Below are positions 7,424 through 16,802 of a stretch of DNA of 64,000 nt, in pieces. The translations under genes and the position numbers were made by a program. The DNA is from Rhodocyclaceae bacterium (lineage in GTDB: Bacteria > Pseudomonadota > Gammaproteobacteria > Burkholderiales > Rhodocyclaceae), in NCBI GenBank assembly GCA_023383815.1, contig JAHDYG010000005.1, positions 1-64,000 on the forward strand, written 5' to 3'. The notes below the pieces were generated by a model that worked only from the letters and a program-made list of their open reading frames with translations, ran no database searches and had not been told where the DNA came from. How positions within the stretch are numbered: the first letter of the stretch is position 1; every line of letters begins with the position of its first letter.

Positions 7424-9331
7424 ATGTTTGTGCTTTTTGAAGATGGTGGCGCGTTCAAGGCAGGTACCGTGCTTGCCGACAACGACGCCTCGCTGCAGGT
7501 CGAGACCACGCATGGCAAGCGCGTCAAGCTCAAGAGCAGCCATGTGCTGATGCGCTTTTCGGAGCCCGAGCCGGCCGCCCTGCTGGACCGCGCGGAAGCG
7601 GCCGCAGAAGAACTGGACACCGATTTCCTGTGGGAAGTCTGCGCGGAGGATGAGTTCGCGTTCGAAGCTTTCGCCACCGAGTACTTCGGCCGCACCCCGA
7701 GCGCCGTCGAGCATGCCAGCATCCTTTTGCGCCTGCACTCGGCGCCGATCCACTTTCATCGCAAGGGTCGCGGACGCTTTCGCAAGGCGCCGCAGGACAT
7801 CCTGAGCGCGGCGCTCGCCGGGCTGGAGAAGAAGCGCCAGCAGGCCGAAGCGATCGAAAGGATGCGCGGCGAACTGCTCCAGGGGCGAATCCCGGATGCA
7901 ATGCAGGCGCTGCTGCCACAACTGCTGTACCGTCCGGACCGCAACCGCATCGAGACCAAGGCGCTCGAAGCGGCCTGCGTCGACGCCGGCCTGTCCGCCG
8001 CGCGGCTTCTGCTGCAGTGCGGTGCACTGGAATCGAGCCACGAATACCACTTCAACCGCTTCCTGTTCGAGTATTTTCCGGACGGCGTGGCCTTTCCGGC
8101 ATGCGAACCCCCGGCGCAGCCGGACGATCTGCCGCGGGCACAGGTGCAGGCGTTCTCGATCGACGATGCGACGACGACCGAGATCGACGACGCCTTTTCG
8201 GTGACCCCGCGCGCCGAGGGCGGCTGGCGCATCGGCATCCACATTGCTGCACCGGCGCTCGGCTTCGCGCGCGGAGGCAAGCTCGATGCGATCGCCCGGC
8301 GCCGGCTGTCCACGGTCTACATGCCAGGCAACAAGATCACGATGCTGCCCGACGAGATCGTGGAGCGTTTCACACTGGCCGCCGGGCGTGACTGCCCGGC
8401 CGTCTCGCTGTATCTCGACGTCTCGCCCGCGCTTGCCATCCAGCGTCATGAAAGCCGCATCGAGAGCGTGCCGATCATTGCCAACCTGCGCCATCACGAT
8501 CTCGAACCGGTCTTCAACGAAGACACCCTGCAACACGGTGTCCCGGATTTCCCATGGAAGCGCGAACTGATGCTGCTGTGGGATCTTGCGACCGTGCTGG
8601 AAGCCGGACGGGGCAAACCCAGCGCAAACCAGAACCAGGTCGACTTCGGCTTCTTCGTCGACTGGCACAGGCACACCCAGGACGGCCCGGGCTACGTCAC
8701 GATCAGCAAGAGACAGCGTGGCTCTCCGCTCGACAAGCTGGTGTCCGAGCTGATGATCCTCGCCAACGCGACCTGGGGAAAGATGCTCGATGAGGCGGGG
8801 GTTCCCGGCCTGTACCGCGCCCAGAACGGCGGCAAGGTGCGCATGACGACCTCAGCCGAGCCTCATGACGCGCTCGGCGTCGATTGCTATGCCTGGTCGA
8901 GTTCGCCGCTGCGCCGCTACGTGGACATGGTCAATCAGTGGCAGATCATCGCCGTGCTTCGCAGCGAACCCCCCGCATTTGCACCGCGTTCGCCGGAGCT
9001 GACGGCGGCCATGCGGGACTTCGAACTCACCTACGCCGCGTACGCCGAGTTCCAGCGTCACATGGAGCGCTACTGGTGCCTGCGCTGGTTGCGCCAGTAT
9101 CCGGACCGTCCGGTCGAAGCCGTCCTGTTGCGCGACAGCGTCGTGCGGCTGACCGATGCACCACTCGTGCTCAAGGCCCCGTCCGTTCCGATCCAGGTAC
9201 CGGGCAGCCGGATCCGCCTCAAGGTCGAACAGTGCGATCTGATCGACGTCGATGCGAAGGTGCGTTATCTCGAAACCATCGCCGAACCCGATCCGTCCGA
9301 AGCATCCGATGCCGCACTCGAAGGCCTCTGA
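7424..9331 (+). CDS. RNB-domain exoribonuclease (RNase II/R superfamily)
   Basis: A 635-residue cytoplasmic 3'-5' exoribonuclease-like protein. The RNB core lies at about residues 245-530. Its metal-binding signature reads SIDDATTTEIDDAF: the first and the last two aspartates are kept, and the second of the four classical carboxylates is a glutamate. A downstream GNKITMLPDEIVERF and RYVDMVNQWQ complete the family pattern. The N-terminus (FEDGGAFKAGTV) and C-terminus (about 575-620) look like small beta-barrel RNA-binding regions, with no clear full S1 domain. The gene is followed 12 bases later by the TonB-like gene. It is probably an mRNA or rRNA turnover enzyme; it is neither canonical RNase II nor RNase R. 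Confidence 0.85.
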   Translation: MFVLFEDGGAFKAGTVLADNDASLQVETTHGKRVKLKSSHVLMRFSEPEPAALLDRAEAAAEELDTDFLWEVCAEDEFAFEAFATEYFGRTPSAVEHASILLRLHSAPIHFHRKGRGRFRKAPQDILSAALAGLEKKRQQAEAIERMRGELLQGRIPDAMQALLPQLLYRPDRNRIETKALEAACVDAGLSAARLLLQCGALESSHEYHFNRFLFEYFPDGVAFPACEPPAQPDDLPRAQVQAFSIDDATTTEIDDAFSVTPRAEGGWRIGIHIAAPALGFARGGKLDAIARRRLSTVYMPGNKITMLPDEIVERFTLAAGRDCPAVSLYLDVSPALAIQRHESRIESVPIIANLRHHDLEPVFNEDTLQHGVPDFPWKRELMLLWDLATVLEAGRGKPSANQNQVDFGFFVDWHRHTQDGPGYVTISKRQRGSPLDKLVSELMILANATWGKMLDEAGVPGLYRAQNGGKVRMTTSAEPHDALGVDCYAWSSSPLRRYVDMVNQWQIIAVLRSEPPAFAPRSPELTAAMRDFELTYAAYAEFQRHMERYWCLRWLRQYPDRPVEAVLLRDSVVRLTDAPLVLKAPSVPIQVPGSRIRLKVEQCDLIDVDAKVRYLETIAEPDPSEASDAALEGL

Positions 9332-9343
9332 ACGTCCCGGATC

Positions 9344-10288
9344 ATGAGTTCCGGCGCGCTCTCCGCTCTGCCCCGAACCGTGGGCCTGGCCACTGCAGGC
9401 AGCGGGATGCTGCGCGTGCTCGCATCCGACCGGCGTCTGCAGTGGGCGATCGTGCTGTCGCTGCTGCTGCACGCGCTGCTGCTCAGCATCCGCTTCGAGT
9501 TTCCGGAGCGAGCCGCACCCGACAGCAAAGCCTCTTCGCTGGAAGTCGTCCTCGTCAATGCGCGCCATGCGCGAGCCCCCGAAGAAGCCAGATTGCTTGC
9601 CCAGGCCAATCTCGATGGCGGCGGGACGGTCGAGGAAGAAGCGCGCCCGACCACTCCGGTACCGCCGCAGGAGACGAGGCGGGACGGCGATGCGCTGATG
9701 GATGCCCGACGCGCAGTACCGGTCGAGGCGCCGGCGCCGCAGAAGGTCCTGACGCGCGCACCGGACGAAAAACCCGCCCCGGCACTCACCCCACGCACGG
9801 ATCCGCCGCAGCGGGCCACGCCCGCCGAACCCACCAGGCCGGCCGTGTCAGGGCTGGACCTGCTCGACAGTGTCGCCGCGATCGCCCGGATGGAAGCCCA
9901 GATCGACAAGCGCCTGAACGAGTACGCCAAACGCCCGCGCAAGCAGTTCATCGGGGCAAACACGCGCGAGTACCGGTTTGCCCAGTACCTCGAGGACTGG
10001 CGCCTGAAGATCGAGCGCATCGGCACACTCAATTATCCGGAGGCGGCCCGCGGCCGGCTGTATGGCAGCCTGCTGCTGTCGGTCGTGATCCGCGCCGACG
10101 GATCGCTCGAAAAGGTCGAGGTGCAGCGCTCCTCGGGACAGAGGATCCTCGACGAGGCAGCGGTTCGCATCGTCGAGATGTCCGCACCGTTCGCCCCGTT
10201 TCCGCCCGAGATCCGCACCGACACCGACATCATCGAGATCGTGCGGACATGGCGGTTCACCAATGCCGACCAGATGAGGGCGCAATGA
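9344..10288 (+). CDS. TonB-like energy-transducer protein
   Basis: The 314-residue protein has TonB architecture: one N-terminal transmembrane helix (about residues 36-50, LSLLLHALLLSI), a Pro/Glu/Ala-rich periplasmic linker, and a C-terminal TonB domain (about 225-312). The domain shows the NYPEAARGRLYGSLLLSVVI strand, GSLEKVEVQRSSG and a final TWRFT. Partner ExbB/ExbD genes are not nearby, so it may be a stand-alone envelope paralogue rather than the siderophore TonB. It overlaps aroE by four bases (ATGA), so the two are translated together. Confidence 0.82.
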   Translation: MSSGALSALPRTVGLATAGSGMLRVLASDRRLQWAIVLSLLLHALLLSIRFEFPERAAPDSKASSLEVVLVNARHARAPEEARLLAQANLDGGGTVEEEARPTTPVPPQETRRDGDALMDARRAVPVEAPAPQKVLTRAPDEKPAPALTPRTDPPQRATPAEPTRPAVSGLDLLDSVAAIARMEAQIDKRLNEYAKRPRKQFIGANTREYRFAQYLEDWRLKIERIGTLNYPEAARGRLYGSLLLSVVIRADGSLEKVEVQRSSGQRILDEAAVRIVEMSAPFAPFPPEIRTDTDIIEIVRTWRFTNADQMRAQ

Positions 10289-11133
10289 GCCTGGATCGCT
10301 ACGCCGTCATCGGCAATCCGGTCGCCCACAGCCGCTCGCCGCTGATCCACTCGCTGTTCGCACGCCAGACGCACCAGGCGATCTCGTACGAGGCCCTGCT
10401 TGCCCCGCTCGACGGCTTCAAGGCTACGGTGGCCGCCTTTCGCGCGCGTGGCGGCAGGGGCGCCAACGTCACCGTTCCGTTCAAGCTCGAAGCCCACGCA
10501 CTCGCCGATTGCCTGAGCCCCCGAGCCGCCGCGGCCGGGGCCGCCAACACCTTGCGCTTCGATGACGATGGGATTTTCGCGGACAACACCGATGGCGCCG
10601 GGCTCCTACGGGATCTGGTCGACAACCTCGGCTGTCGACTCGAGGGCACGGCCATCCTGCTGCTCGGTGCAGGGGGCGCTGCGCGCGGGGTCATGCTGCC
10701 CTTGCTGGACGCGGCTCCGGCCTCCCTCACGATCGCGAACCGCAGCGAGCCGCGTGCCCTCGAACTCGCACAGTCCTTCCAGCGTCATGCGGGCAAGACC
10801 ACCCTGGACGCTTGCGGATTCGCGGCACTTTCGGGCCACCGCTATGACCTCGTGATCAACGCAACCTCGGCCAGCCTGAGCGGCGAAGCCCCACCCCTGC
10901 CGGCTGGACTGTACGGCCCCGGTGCACTGGCTTACGACATGATGTATGGCCGAAACGAGACGGCCTTTCTGGCCGCGGCGCGACGCGCGGGCGCCAAGCG
11001 TCTGTCCGACGGTCTGGGAATGCTGGTCGAGCAGGCCGCCGAGAGCTTCCTGATCTGGCGGGGCGTGCGGCCGCAGACCCGCAGTGTCATCGAGAACCTT
11101 CGCGGCGCATTGCGCTCCCCGGCGGAGCCTTGA
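10285..11133 (+). CDS. aroE: Shikimate dehydrogenase
   Basis: AroE reduces 3-dehydroshikimate to shikimate with NADPH in aromatic amino acid synthesis. The 282-residue protein shows the shikimate site (NPVAHSRSP), the catalytic Lys in NVTVPFK, the Asp in DNTDGAG, the glycine-rich cofactor loop GAGGAARG and the NADP-binding NRSEPRA after strand 2. These fit the NADPH-dependent AroE class. The start is coupled to the TonB-like gene by an ATGA overlap; the stop TGA overlaps the mtgA ATG by one base. Confidence 0.96.
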   Translation: MSLDRYAVIGNPVAHSRSPLIHSLFARQTHQAISYEALLAPLDGFKATVAAFRARGGRGANVTVPFKLEAHALADCLSPRAAAAGAANTLRFDDDGIFADNTDGAGLLRDLVDNLGCRLEGTAILLLGAGGAARGVMLPLLDAAPASLTIANRSEPRALELAQSFQRHAGKTTLDACGFAALSGHRYDLVINATSASLSGEAPPLPAGLYGPGALAYDMMYGRNETAFLAAARRAGAKRLSDGLGMLVEQAAESFLIWRGVRPQTRSVIENLRGALRSPAEP

Positions 11134-11840
11134 TGGGCGCCACGCGGCGCATGCGAACCCGTCGCGTGGTGAAGGTCGCACTCGGCATCTTGTCCGCGGC
11201 CCTTCTGCTCCCGCAACTGTGGTTCTTCGCCCATGTCCTGTGGTGGAAGGATCACGATCCGGAAAGCACCCGCTTCATGCGCCTGCAACTGGCCGCATTG
11301 CGGGCCGAAGACCCGGGCGCCACCCTCCATCATGACTGGACCCCCTACGAGACCATTTCGGTTCATCTGAAGCGCGCCGTCGTGGCCGCCGAGGACGATC
11401 GCTTCCTGGAGCATCGCGGGTTCGACTGGAGCGGCATCCAGTCCGCACTGGAGCGCAACCGGCAGAGGGGAGTGGCTGTCGCCGGCGGCTCGACGATCAG
11501 CCAGCAACTGGCCAAGAACCTCTTCCTGTCTCCCGAGCGCAGCTACCTGAGGAAGATCCAGGAGGCCGCGATCACGGTCATGATCGAGCTCACCTGGAGC
11601 AAGAGAAGGATCCTGGAGGTTTATCTGAATTCGGTCGAATGGGGCCGCGGGGTCTTCGGCTGCGGTGCCGCAGCACGACACTACTTCGGCGTGAGCGTCG
11701 ACCGCCTGGGGCCGGCCGAAGCGACCCGCCTGGCCGTGATGCTTCCCGCTCCGCGTCGGCTGGAACACGGATTCGGCGAGCGCCAGCAGACCCATGCCGA
11801 GCGGATCCGAAGCCGCATGGCGCACACCCGGATTCCCTGA
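11133..11840 (+). CDS. mtgA: Monofunctional biosynthetic peptidoglycan transglycosylase
   Basis: This 235-residue GT51 enzyme polymerises lipid II into glycan strands at the inner membrane. It has one N-terminal membrane anchor (about residues 12-32) and the family motifs in order: VAAEDDRFLEHRGFDW with the catalytic Glu, GGSTISQQLAKNLF, RKIQEA and the second catalytic motif region EVYLNSVEWGRGVFG. Length is normal for MtgA, with no transpeptidase domain. I chose the ATG that overlaps the aroE stop; a TTG three bases upstream is also in frame. Confidence 0.94.
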   Translation: MGATRRMRTRRVVKVALGILSAALLLPQLWFFAHVLWWKDHDPESTRFMRLQLAALRAEDPGATLHHDWTPYETISVHLKRAVVAAEDDRFLEHRGFDWSGIQSALERNRQRGVAVAGGSTISQQLAKNLFLSPERSYLRKIQEAAITVMIELTWSKRRILEVYLNSVEWGRGVFGCGAAARHYFGVSVDRLGPAEATRLAVMLPAPRRLEHGFGERQQTHAERIRSRMAHTRIP

Positions 11841-11990
11841 GGCGCTCATCCACACCCCTGCGAGCGCGGCGCCCCTTGGTCCCGAGCGATGCTGCAGGTG
11901 CAAAATTGCGGTCGCACGCGAGCGGTCAAATCCGTAGAATTCGCCCTTTGGGTCGCCCGAACCCGAATCCATCCACGACCGTTGCCGCGC

Positions 11991-13433
11991 ATGTCCGTTG
12001 ACGAGGAACGCCATCCTGACGATGTCCAGCAGCACCTGCGTGCGGTGCAGGAGTTGCTCGCGCGCCAGAAACTGGTCGAGAACCTCGTCCACCGTCAGGA
12101 GATGCCTCGCCACGAACTGGTCGAGGACCTGGTCCACAAGCAGCATATAGCGGAACTGCAGAACCAGCTCGACGCGCTGCATCCGGCCGACATCGCCTAC
12201 ATCCTGGAAGCGCTTCCGCTGGAAGATCGACTGTTTGTCTGGGATCTCGTCAAGGCAGAACGGGACGGCGAGATCCTGCTGGAAGTCTCCGACGCGGTTC
12301 GGGAATCGCTGATCGAGACGATGGATCCGGAGGAGCTCAAGGCGGCAGCCGAATCGCTCGACGCCGACGAGCTGGCCGACCTCGCCCCTGATCTACCGCC
12401 CGAGGTCATGCAGGACGTCTTCCAGTCGCTCGACAGCGAGGGGCGCGAGCAACTGCGGGCTGCGATGTCGTACCCGGAGGACACGGTCGGCGCGCTGATG
12501 GATTTCGACATGGTCACGGTGCGCGAAGACGTGACGCTCGAAGTCGTGCTGCGCTACCTGAGGCGATTCGACGAGCTGCCGGATCACACCGACAAGCTGT
12601 TCGTCGTCGACCGCGAAGACCATCTGCGCGGCATCCTCACGCTCGAACAACTGCTCATCAACGACCCGGAAAAGCTCGTCGGGGACGTGATGCGCACCGA
12701 GACCGTGATCAGCTTCGAACCGGACGACGATGCCGACGACGCCGCTCAGGCCTTCGAGCGTTACGACCTCATCTCCGCACCCGTCGTTGACGGCGAGCAC
12801 AGGGTGATCGGCCGCCTCACCGTCGCCGACGTGGTCGACTTCATCCGCGAGGAGTCCGAGCAGGAAATCCTCAGCAAGGCAGGTCTGCGCGAGGAGGAAG
12901 ACATCTTCGCATCGGTCTGGGATTCGGTGAAGAACCGCTGGGCCTGGCTCGCCATCAACATGGTGACCGCGATCATCGCCTCGCGCGTGATCGGCGCGTT
13001 CGAGGATTCGATCGAAAAGCTCGTCGCGCTCGCGGCGCTGATGCCCATCGTCGCAGGCATCGGAGGCAACTCGGGCAACCAGACGATCACGATGATCGTT
13101 CGCGCGATCGCGATGGGACAGGTCGAGCAGTCTGCGCTGCGACGCTTGCTCAAGAAGGAGATCGGCGTCGCGATCTTCAACGGCCTGTTCTGGGGGGGCT
13201 TCCTCGGCCTGCTTGCCTGGTGGCTGTACGGAAGCTGGCAGCTCGGTGCGGTCATGACCTCGGCCATGACCCTGAACCTGCTGCTCGCCGCCAGCGCCGG
13301 CGTGCTGATCCCGATGATCCGCAGCCGGCTCGGACGCGACCCCGCGCTCGGCAGCTCGGTGATGATCACCGGGCTGACCGACTCGGGCGGCTTTTTCATC
13401 TTCCTCGGGCTGGCAACGCTCTTCCTGCTCTGA
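11991..13433 (+). CDS. mgtE: Magnesium transporter MgtE
   Basis: The 480-residue protein has the MgtE order: an N-terminal acidic superhelical domain (to about residue 160, with repeats such as LHPADIAYILEALP), a pair of CBS domains (about 165-285, including LRGILTLEQLL and VIGRLTVADVVDF), a connecting helix, and a C-terminal five-helix membrane channel with GIGGNSGNQ and SVMITGLTDSGGFF. In the family the cytosolic domains sense Mg2+ and close the pore. I chose the start at 11991, where homology begins; the frame reads back to 11889 without support. A possible -10 (TAGAAT at 11935) lies upstream, but no good -35 goes with it. Confidence 0.94.
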   Translation: MSVDEERHPDDVQQHLRAVQELLARQKLVENLVHRQEMPRHELVEDLVHKQHIAELQNQLDALHPADIAYILEALPLEDRLFVWDLVKAERDGEILLEVSDAVRESLIETMDPEELKAAAESLDADELADLAPDLPPEVMQDVFQSLDSEGREQLRAAMSYPEDTVGALMDFDMVTVREDVTLEVVLRYLRRFDELPDHTDKLFVVDREDHLRGILTLEQLLINDPEKLVGDVMRTETVISFEPDDDADDAAQAFERYDLISAPVVDGEHRVIGRLTVADVVDFIREESEQEILSKAGLREEEDIFASVWDSVKNRWAWLAINMVTAIIASRVIGAFEDSIEKLVALAALMPIVAGIGGNSGNQTITMIVRAIAMGQVEQSALRRLLKKEIGVAIFNGLFWGGFLGLLAWWLYGSWQLGAVMTSAMTLNLLLAASAGVLIPMIRSRLGRDPALGSSVMITGLTDSGGFFIFLGLATLFLL

Positions 13434-13468
13434 AACGCCCCCGCCCGGGCGCCACCCCCCGAAGCGGA

Positions 13469-14755
13469 TCAGCCCGGAAAACCGGACAGCACCTCGCGGG
13501 CCGCGGCCACCGTCGCCTCGATGTCCTCGGCGGTGTGGGCGGCACAGACGAACCCCGCCTCGAAGGCCGATGGCGCGAAGTAGTAACCGGCATCCAGCAT
13601 CGCGTGGAAGAAGCGGTTGAATGCCTCGCGATCGCAAGCCATCACTTCGGCAAACGAGCCCGGAACTCGCTCGCCGAAATACAGGCCGAACATGCCCCCT
13701 ACCGAATCGGCGCAGAACTGCACCCCGCAGTCGGATGCGGCCTTGCTCAGCCCCTCGACGAGTTGCGCCGCGCGCGCCGACAGCGCATCGTGAAAGCCCG
13801 GTGCGCTGACCAGCCGCAGCGAGGCCAGTCCGGCAGCGACCGCCACGGGGCTGCCGGACAGCGTACCGGCCTGATACACCGATCCGAGCGGCGCGATCGC
13901 CTCCATGATGTCGCGCCGCCCGCCGAACGCGCCCACCGGCATGCCTCCGCCGATCACCTTGCCCAGCGTCGTCAGATCCGGGGTGATTCCATAGAGTCCC
14001 TGCACGCCCTGAGGCCCGACCCGGAATCCGGTCATGACCTCGTCGAAGATCAGCACGGCGCCATGCTCGGTACACAGGCGCCGCAGCCCCTCGAGAAAAC
14101 CGGGTCGCGGCTTGATCAGGTTCATGTTGCCGGCGACCGGCTCGACGATGACTGCCGCAATTTCTCCGCCACGCGCCTTGAACACGGTCTCGACCTGGTC
14201 GAGATCATTGAAATCGAGCACGATCGTGTGCTTTGCGAAATCGGCCGGCACGCCCCCCGAAGACGGGTTGCCGAAGGTCAGCAGGCCGGAGCCCGCCTTG
14301 ACGAGCAGGCTGTCCGCATGCCCGTGGTAGCACCCCTCGAACTTGATGATCGCGTCGCGCCCGGTGAAGCCGCGCGCAAGCCGGATCGCACTCATCGTCG
14401 CCTCGGTTCCGGAGCTGACGAGCCGCACCATGTCGAGCGACGGCAGCAGCTCGCACAACAGTTCCGCCATTTCGACCTCGGCCTCGGTCGGCGCGCCGAA
14501 GGACAGCCCCCGCAGGGCGGCTTCGCGCACGGCCTCGACGATCACCGGATGGGCATGTCCCGCGATTGCCGGCCCCCAGGATCCCACGTAGTCGATATAG
14601 CGCTTGCCGTCGGCGTCCCACACGCAGGCCCCTTCGGCCCGCTCGATGAAACGGGGCGTGCCTCCGACAGACCGGAAAGCGCGCACGGGAGAGTTCACGC
14701 CCCCGGGGATGGTCTTGCGGGCGCGTTCGAAAAGCGTTTCGTTTCTACTGTTCAT
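13469..14755 (-). CDS. hemL: Glutamate-1-semialdehyde 2,1-aminomutase
   Basis: HemL converts glutamate-1-semialdehyde to 5-aminolevulinate, the committed precursor of tetrapyrroles in the C5 pathway. The 428-residue protein carries the N-terminal [10 protein letters not shown], the [13 protein letters not shown] substrate region, [15 protein letters not shown], and the PLP-binding lysine in [24 protein letters not shown] precedes it. It is the last gene of the minus-strand thiD-thiE-hemL cluster, 48 bases after thiE. The next gene rightward on the map, mgtE, converges on it. Confidence 0.96.
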   Translation of the reverse strand: MNSRNETLFERARKTIPGGVNSPVRAFRSVGGTPRFIERAEGACVWDADGKRYIDYVGSWGPAIAGHAHPVIVEAVREAALRGLSFGAPTEAEVEMAELLCELLPSLDMVRLVSSGTEATMSAIRLARGFTGRDAIIKFEGCYHGHADSLLVKAGSGLLTFGNPSSGGVPADFAKHTIVLDFNDLDQVETVFKARGGEIAAVIVEPVAGNMNLIKPRPGFLEGLRRLCTEHGAVLIFDEVMTGFRVGPQGVQGLYGITPDLTTLGKVIGGGMPVGAFGGRRDIMEAIAPLGSVYQAGTLSGSPVAVAAGLASLRLVSAPGFHDALSARAAQLVEGLSKAASDCGVQFCADSVGGMFGLYFGERVPGSFAEVMACDREAFNRFFHAMLDAGYYFAPSAFEAGFVCAAHTAEDIEATVAAAREVLSGFPG

Positions 14756-14803
14756 GTCGTGATCCAGAAAGGTTCTTCGTTTGTTGAAAGGAAGGGTGCG
14801 GTC

Positions 14804-15457
14804 TCAGGAAACCCGCGCCGGTCCGTTCGCGGTGCGATCGAACAGGGCCCGCCAGGCTGCCACGCGGGCGCCCGGATCCGGAGCGTCGAACACGTCTCCG
14901 ATGACGGCCAGCAGATCGGCTCCGGCCGCGATCAACTGTGGCCCCCGCTCGAGGGTGATCCCGCCGATCGCAGCAACCACGCTGGTGGAAGTCGGTCTCC
15001 TGTGCCCGAGCAGCGCCATCGGCGCGCGAACGGCTTCGGGTTTGGTCAACGACGGAAACATGGCTCCGAACGCAACGTAGTCGGCGCCAGCCTCCCAGCC
15101 CCGCTCCGCCCGGTCCCACTCGTCGTAGCAGGACACACCGAGGATCGAGCGCGCGCCGAGCCTGCGGCGCGCCCGTACCACGTCACCGTCATCGCGCCCC
15201 AGATGCACGCCATCGGCCTCGACCTCGAGCGCCAGTTCGAGACTGTCGTTGATGATCAGTGGCACGCCGACCCGGCGGCACAGCTCGGCGACCCGTCCCG
15301 CCTGCTCACGCCGCAGCGCGGCCGAGCGAAGCTTGCTGCGGTACTGCACCAGCGCAGGGCCGCCCTCGAGCGCGCGCGCAAGCCTGCCGGCCAGACGCTC
15401 CGTGTCTTCATCGTCCGGCGTGATCAGGTACAGGCCGCGACGCGGCCAGTCAATCAT
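14804..15457 (-). CDS. thiE: Thiamin phosphate synthase
   Basis: ThiE joins hydroxymethylpyrimidine diphosphate and thiazole phosphate to give thiamin monophosphate. The 217-residue TIM-barrel protein has GLYLITPD, QYRSK, NDSLELALEVEADGVHLGRDD, GVSCYDEWDRA, YVAFGAMFPS and the GGITLE phosphate loop. The ATG at 15457 is chosen because AAGGAG ends six bases upstream; another ATG two codons earlier sits directly on that site. The start overlaps the thiD stop by eight bases, so the two are coupled. Confidence 0.92.
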   Translation of the reverse strand: MIDWPRRGLYLITPDDEDTERLAGRLARALEGGPALVQYRSKLRSAALRREQAGRVAELCRRVGVPLIINDSLELALEVEADGVHLGRDDGDVVRARRRLGARSILGVSCYDEWDRAERGWEAGADYVAFGAMFPSLTKPEAVRAPMALLGHRRPTSTSVVAAIGGITLERGPQLIAAGADLLAVIGDVFDAPDPGARVAAWRALFDRTANGPARVS

Positions 15458-16283
15458 CCGCATCTCCTTCATCGCGCGCCCAGAACAGCCGGTCAGGCAG
15501 CATGCGTCCCATGCCCGGGCGATACCCCGCCGCGAGGGCCTGCCACGCATACTCCTGCGCTTCGCGTACCGCAGTGGGGACGTCCATCCCGTTGGCGAGC
15601 GAGGCGGCGATCGCCGCTGCGAGCGTCGATCGTGCGCCAACATGATCGCCCGCGAGCTTCTCCCAGGCATCGGCTCGCACCAGACCCTGCGCGCCATGGA
15701 GCTGGTTGACGACCTGCTGCGCCCCTCCGCCCCCTGCCCCGGTCACGAGCACGTAGTCCCCCCCCAGCGCGAGCAGGTGTGCAATGCACTCCTCGCGCCC
15801 GCGATCGTCGTCATCCTCTTCACCGTCGCCCTGCCACAGGCGCGGCAGATCGTGATCGCTGACCACCGTGACCGTTGCCTGCGGCAGCACCAGTTCGGCA
15901 AGCGCGCCGAGATAGTCGTCGCAGTCATCTTCGCCAACGGTGCCTCCGGGTGGCAGCGCCACTTCGACGACGAGTGGTAGCTCCGGATAGTCGGCGATGA
16001 TCTCCGCCACGGCCGCAAGGTTCTCGACGCTCCCGACCATGCCCATCCTGAAAGCCCGCACTGCGATGTCTTCCAGGATGACGCGCGCCTGCACTGCAAC
16101 CGTCTCTGGTTCGAGCATCACGACCTCCTCCACGCCCCGCGTGTCGGAGGCCAGCAAGGCGCACGGAATCGTCAGCGGATGGCATCCCATGCTCGCCAGC
16201 ACAAGAATGTCCGACTGCAGTCCATCGCCGCCAGTCGGATCGCTCGACGAAAAACAAAGTACGGCAGGAGGAGTGGGAATCAT
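15450..16283 (-). CDS. thiD: ThiD-like hydroxymethylpyrimidine(-phosphate) kinase, divergent
   Basis: The 277-residue ribokinase-family protein sits where thiD belongs, directly upstream of thiE. It keeps the overall ThiD outline (SSDPTGGDGLQSD, MGCHPL, FRMGMVGS, VLVTGAGGGG) and a C-terminus with AAGYRPGMGRMLPDRLFW. Key positions are changed. The glycine loop normally reads GGAGIQAD. The late anion-hole motif, normally G-[ST]-G-C-T with the catalytic Cys, reads G-A-R-S-T, so Ser replaces Cys. A strongly acidic insert (GEEDDDDRGREE) lies near residue 150. It may be a working but divergent kinase, or a degraded or regulatory paralogue. The start at 16283 is the first Met giving ribokinase homology. 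Confidence 0.78.
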   Translation of the reverse strand: MIPTPPAVLCFSSSDPTGGDGLQSDILVLASMGCHPLTIPCALLASDTRGVEEVVMLEPETVAVQARVILEDIAVRAFRMGMVGSVENLAAVAEIIADYPELPLVVEVALPPGGTVGEDDCDDYLGALAELVLPQATVTVVSDHDLPRLWQGDGEEDDDDRGREECIAHLLALGGDYVLVTGAGGGGAQQVVNQLHGAQGLVRADAWEKLAGDHVGARSTLAAAIAASLANGMDVPTAVREAQEYAWQALAAGYRPGMGRMLPDRLFWARDEGDADD

Positions 16284-16802
16284 GGCGCGAAACCGGTGGG
16301 GAGCCGAAACCGATCGGGCGCTGCCCGGACCGCAGTCCGAATGGCGCAGGATGGCCCGGATTCTACAGCCAAACGGCACCCGTCATGTCCGCGCTCGAAG
16401 CGCTCATGCCTGCAATCGAGGCCAACTCACGTCAGCACTCCAGGGGTGATGCAAGTAGAGAGTTCCCCGGCCAAGGGAGCGTCGATGCTCCGAAATCCGC
16501 CCCGGATCATGTATATTGCGTAGTGCGCGCATTCAGTTCAAGATGCGCGCTTGAAACGCCCTTCCTCCGTGTCCGACCGGCAAACCGGGCGAAGCAGTTG
16601 CGAAGGGCTCTATAAGAACAGGGAGACGGCGGGTGAGGAATGCATCCATGGGCGCATGCGACGGACGGCTTTCTGGGCCTGGTTGACGCGCACGTGGACT
16701 CGATCGTGACACGCATGCCACAGCTCCCCACAGGACAGATCGCGCTGCCCCCGGATCACCACCGGCCGCGAAGGCGCGGATGAACACCAGAGGATCGAAA
16801 CA
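16284..16802. other. Intergenic region between thiD and pilG, no convincing gene
   Basis: These 519 bases separate the divergent thiD and pilG operons. Frames here are short, and the best one (76 codons, 16385-16615) lacks the strong GC bias at third positions seen in neighbouring genes and shows no recognisable motif. Two AT-rich hexamers, TATATT at 16512 and TATAAG at 16611, are possible -10 elements for the pil operon, but neither has a good -35 partner. Promoters for both operons must lie here. Confidence 0.5.

Noticed and set aside
13220-15709. 829-codon plus-strand open frame
   Set aside because: It is antisense to hemL and thiE and runs out of the end of mgtE. Those genes carry full catalytic motifs, while this frame has none.
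16385-16615. 76-codon frame between thiD and pilG
   Set aside because: No motif, no strong ribosome-binding site, and third-position base use unlike the neighbouring genes.
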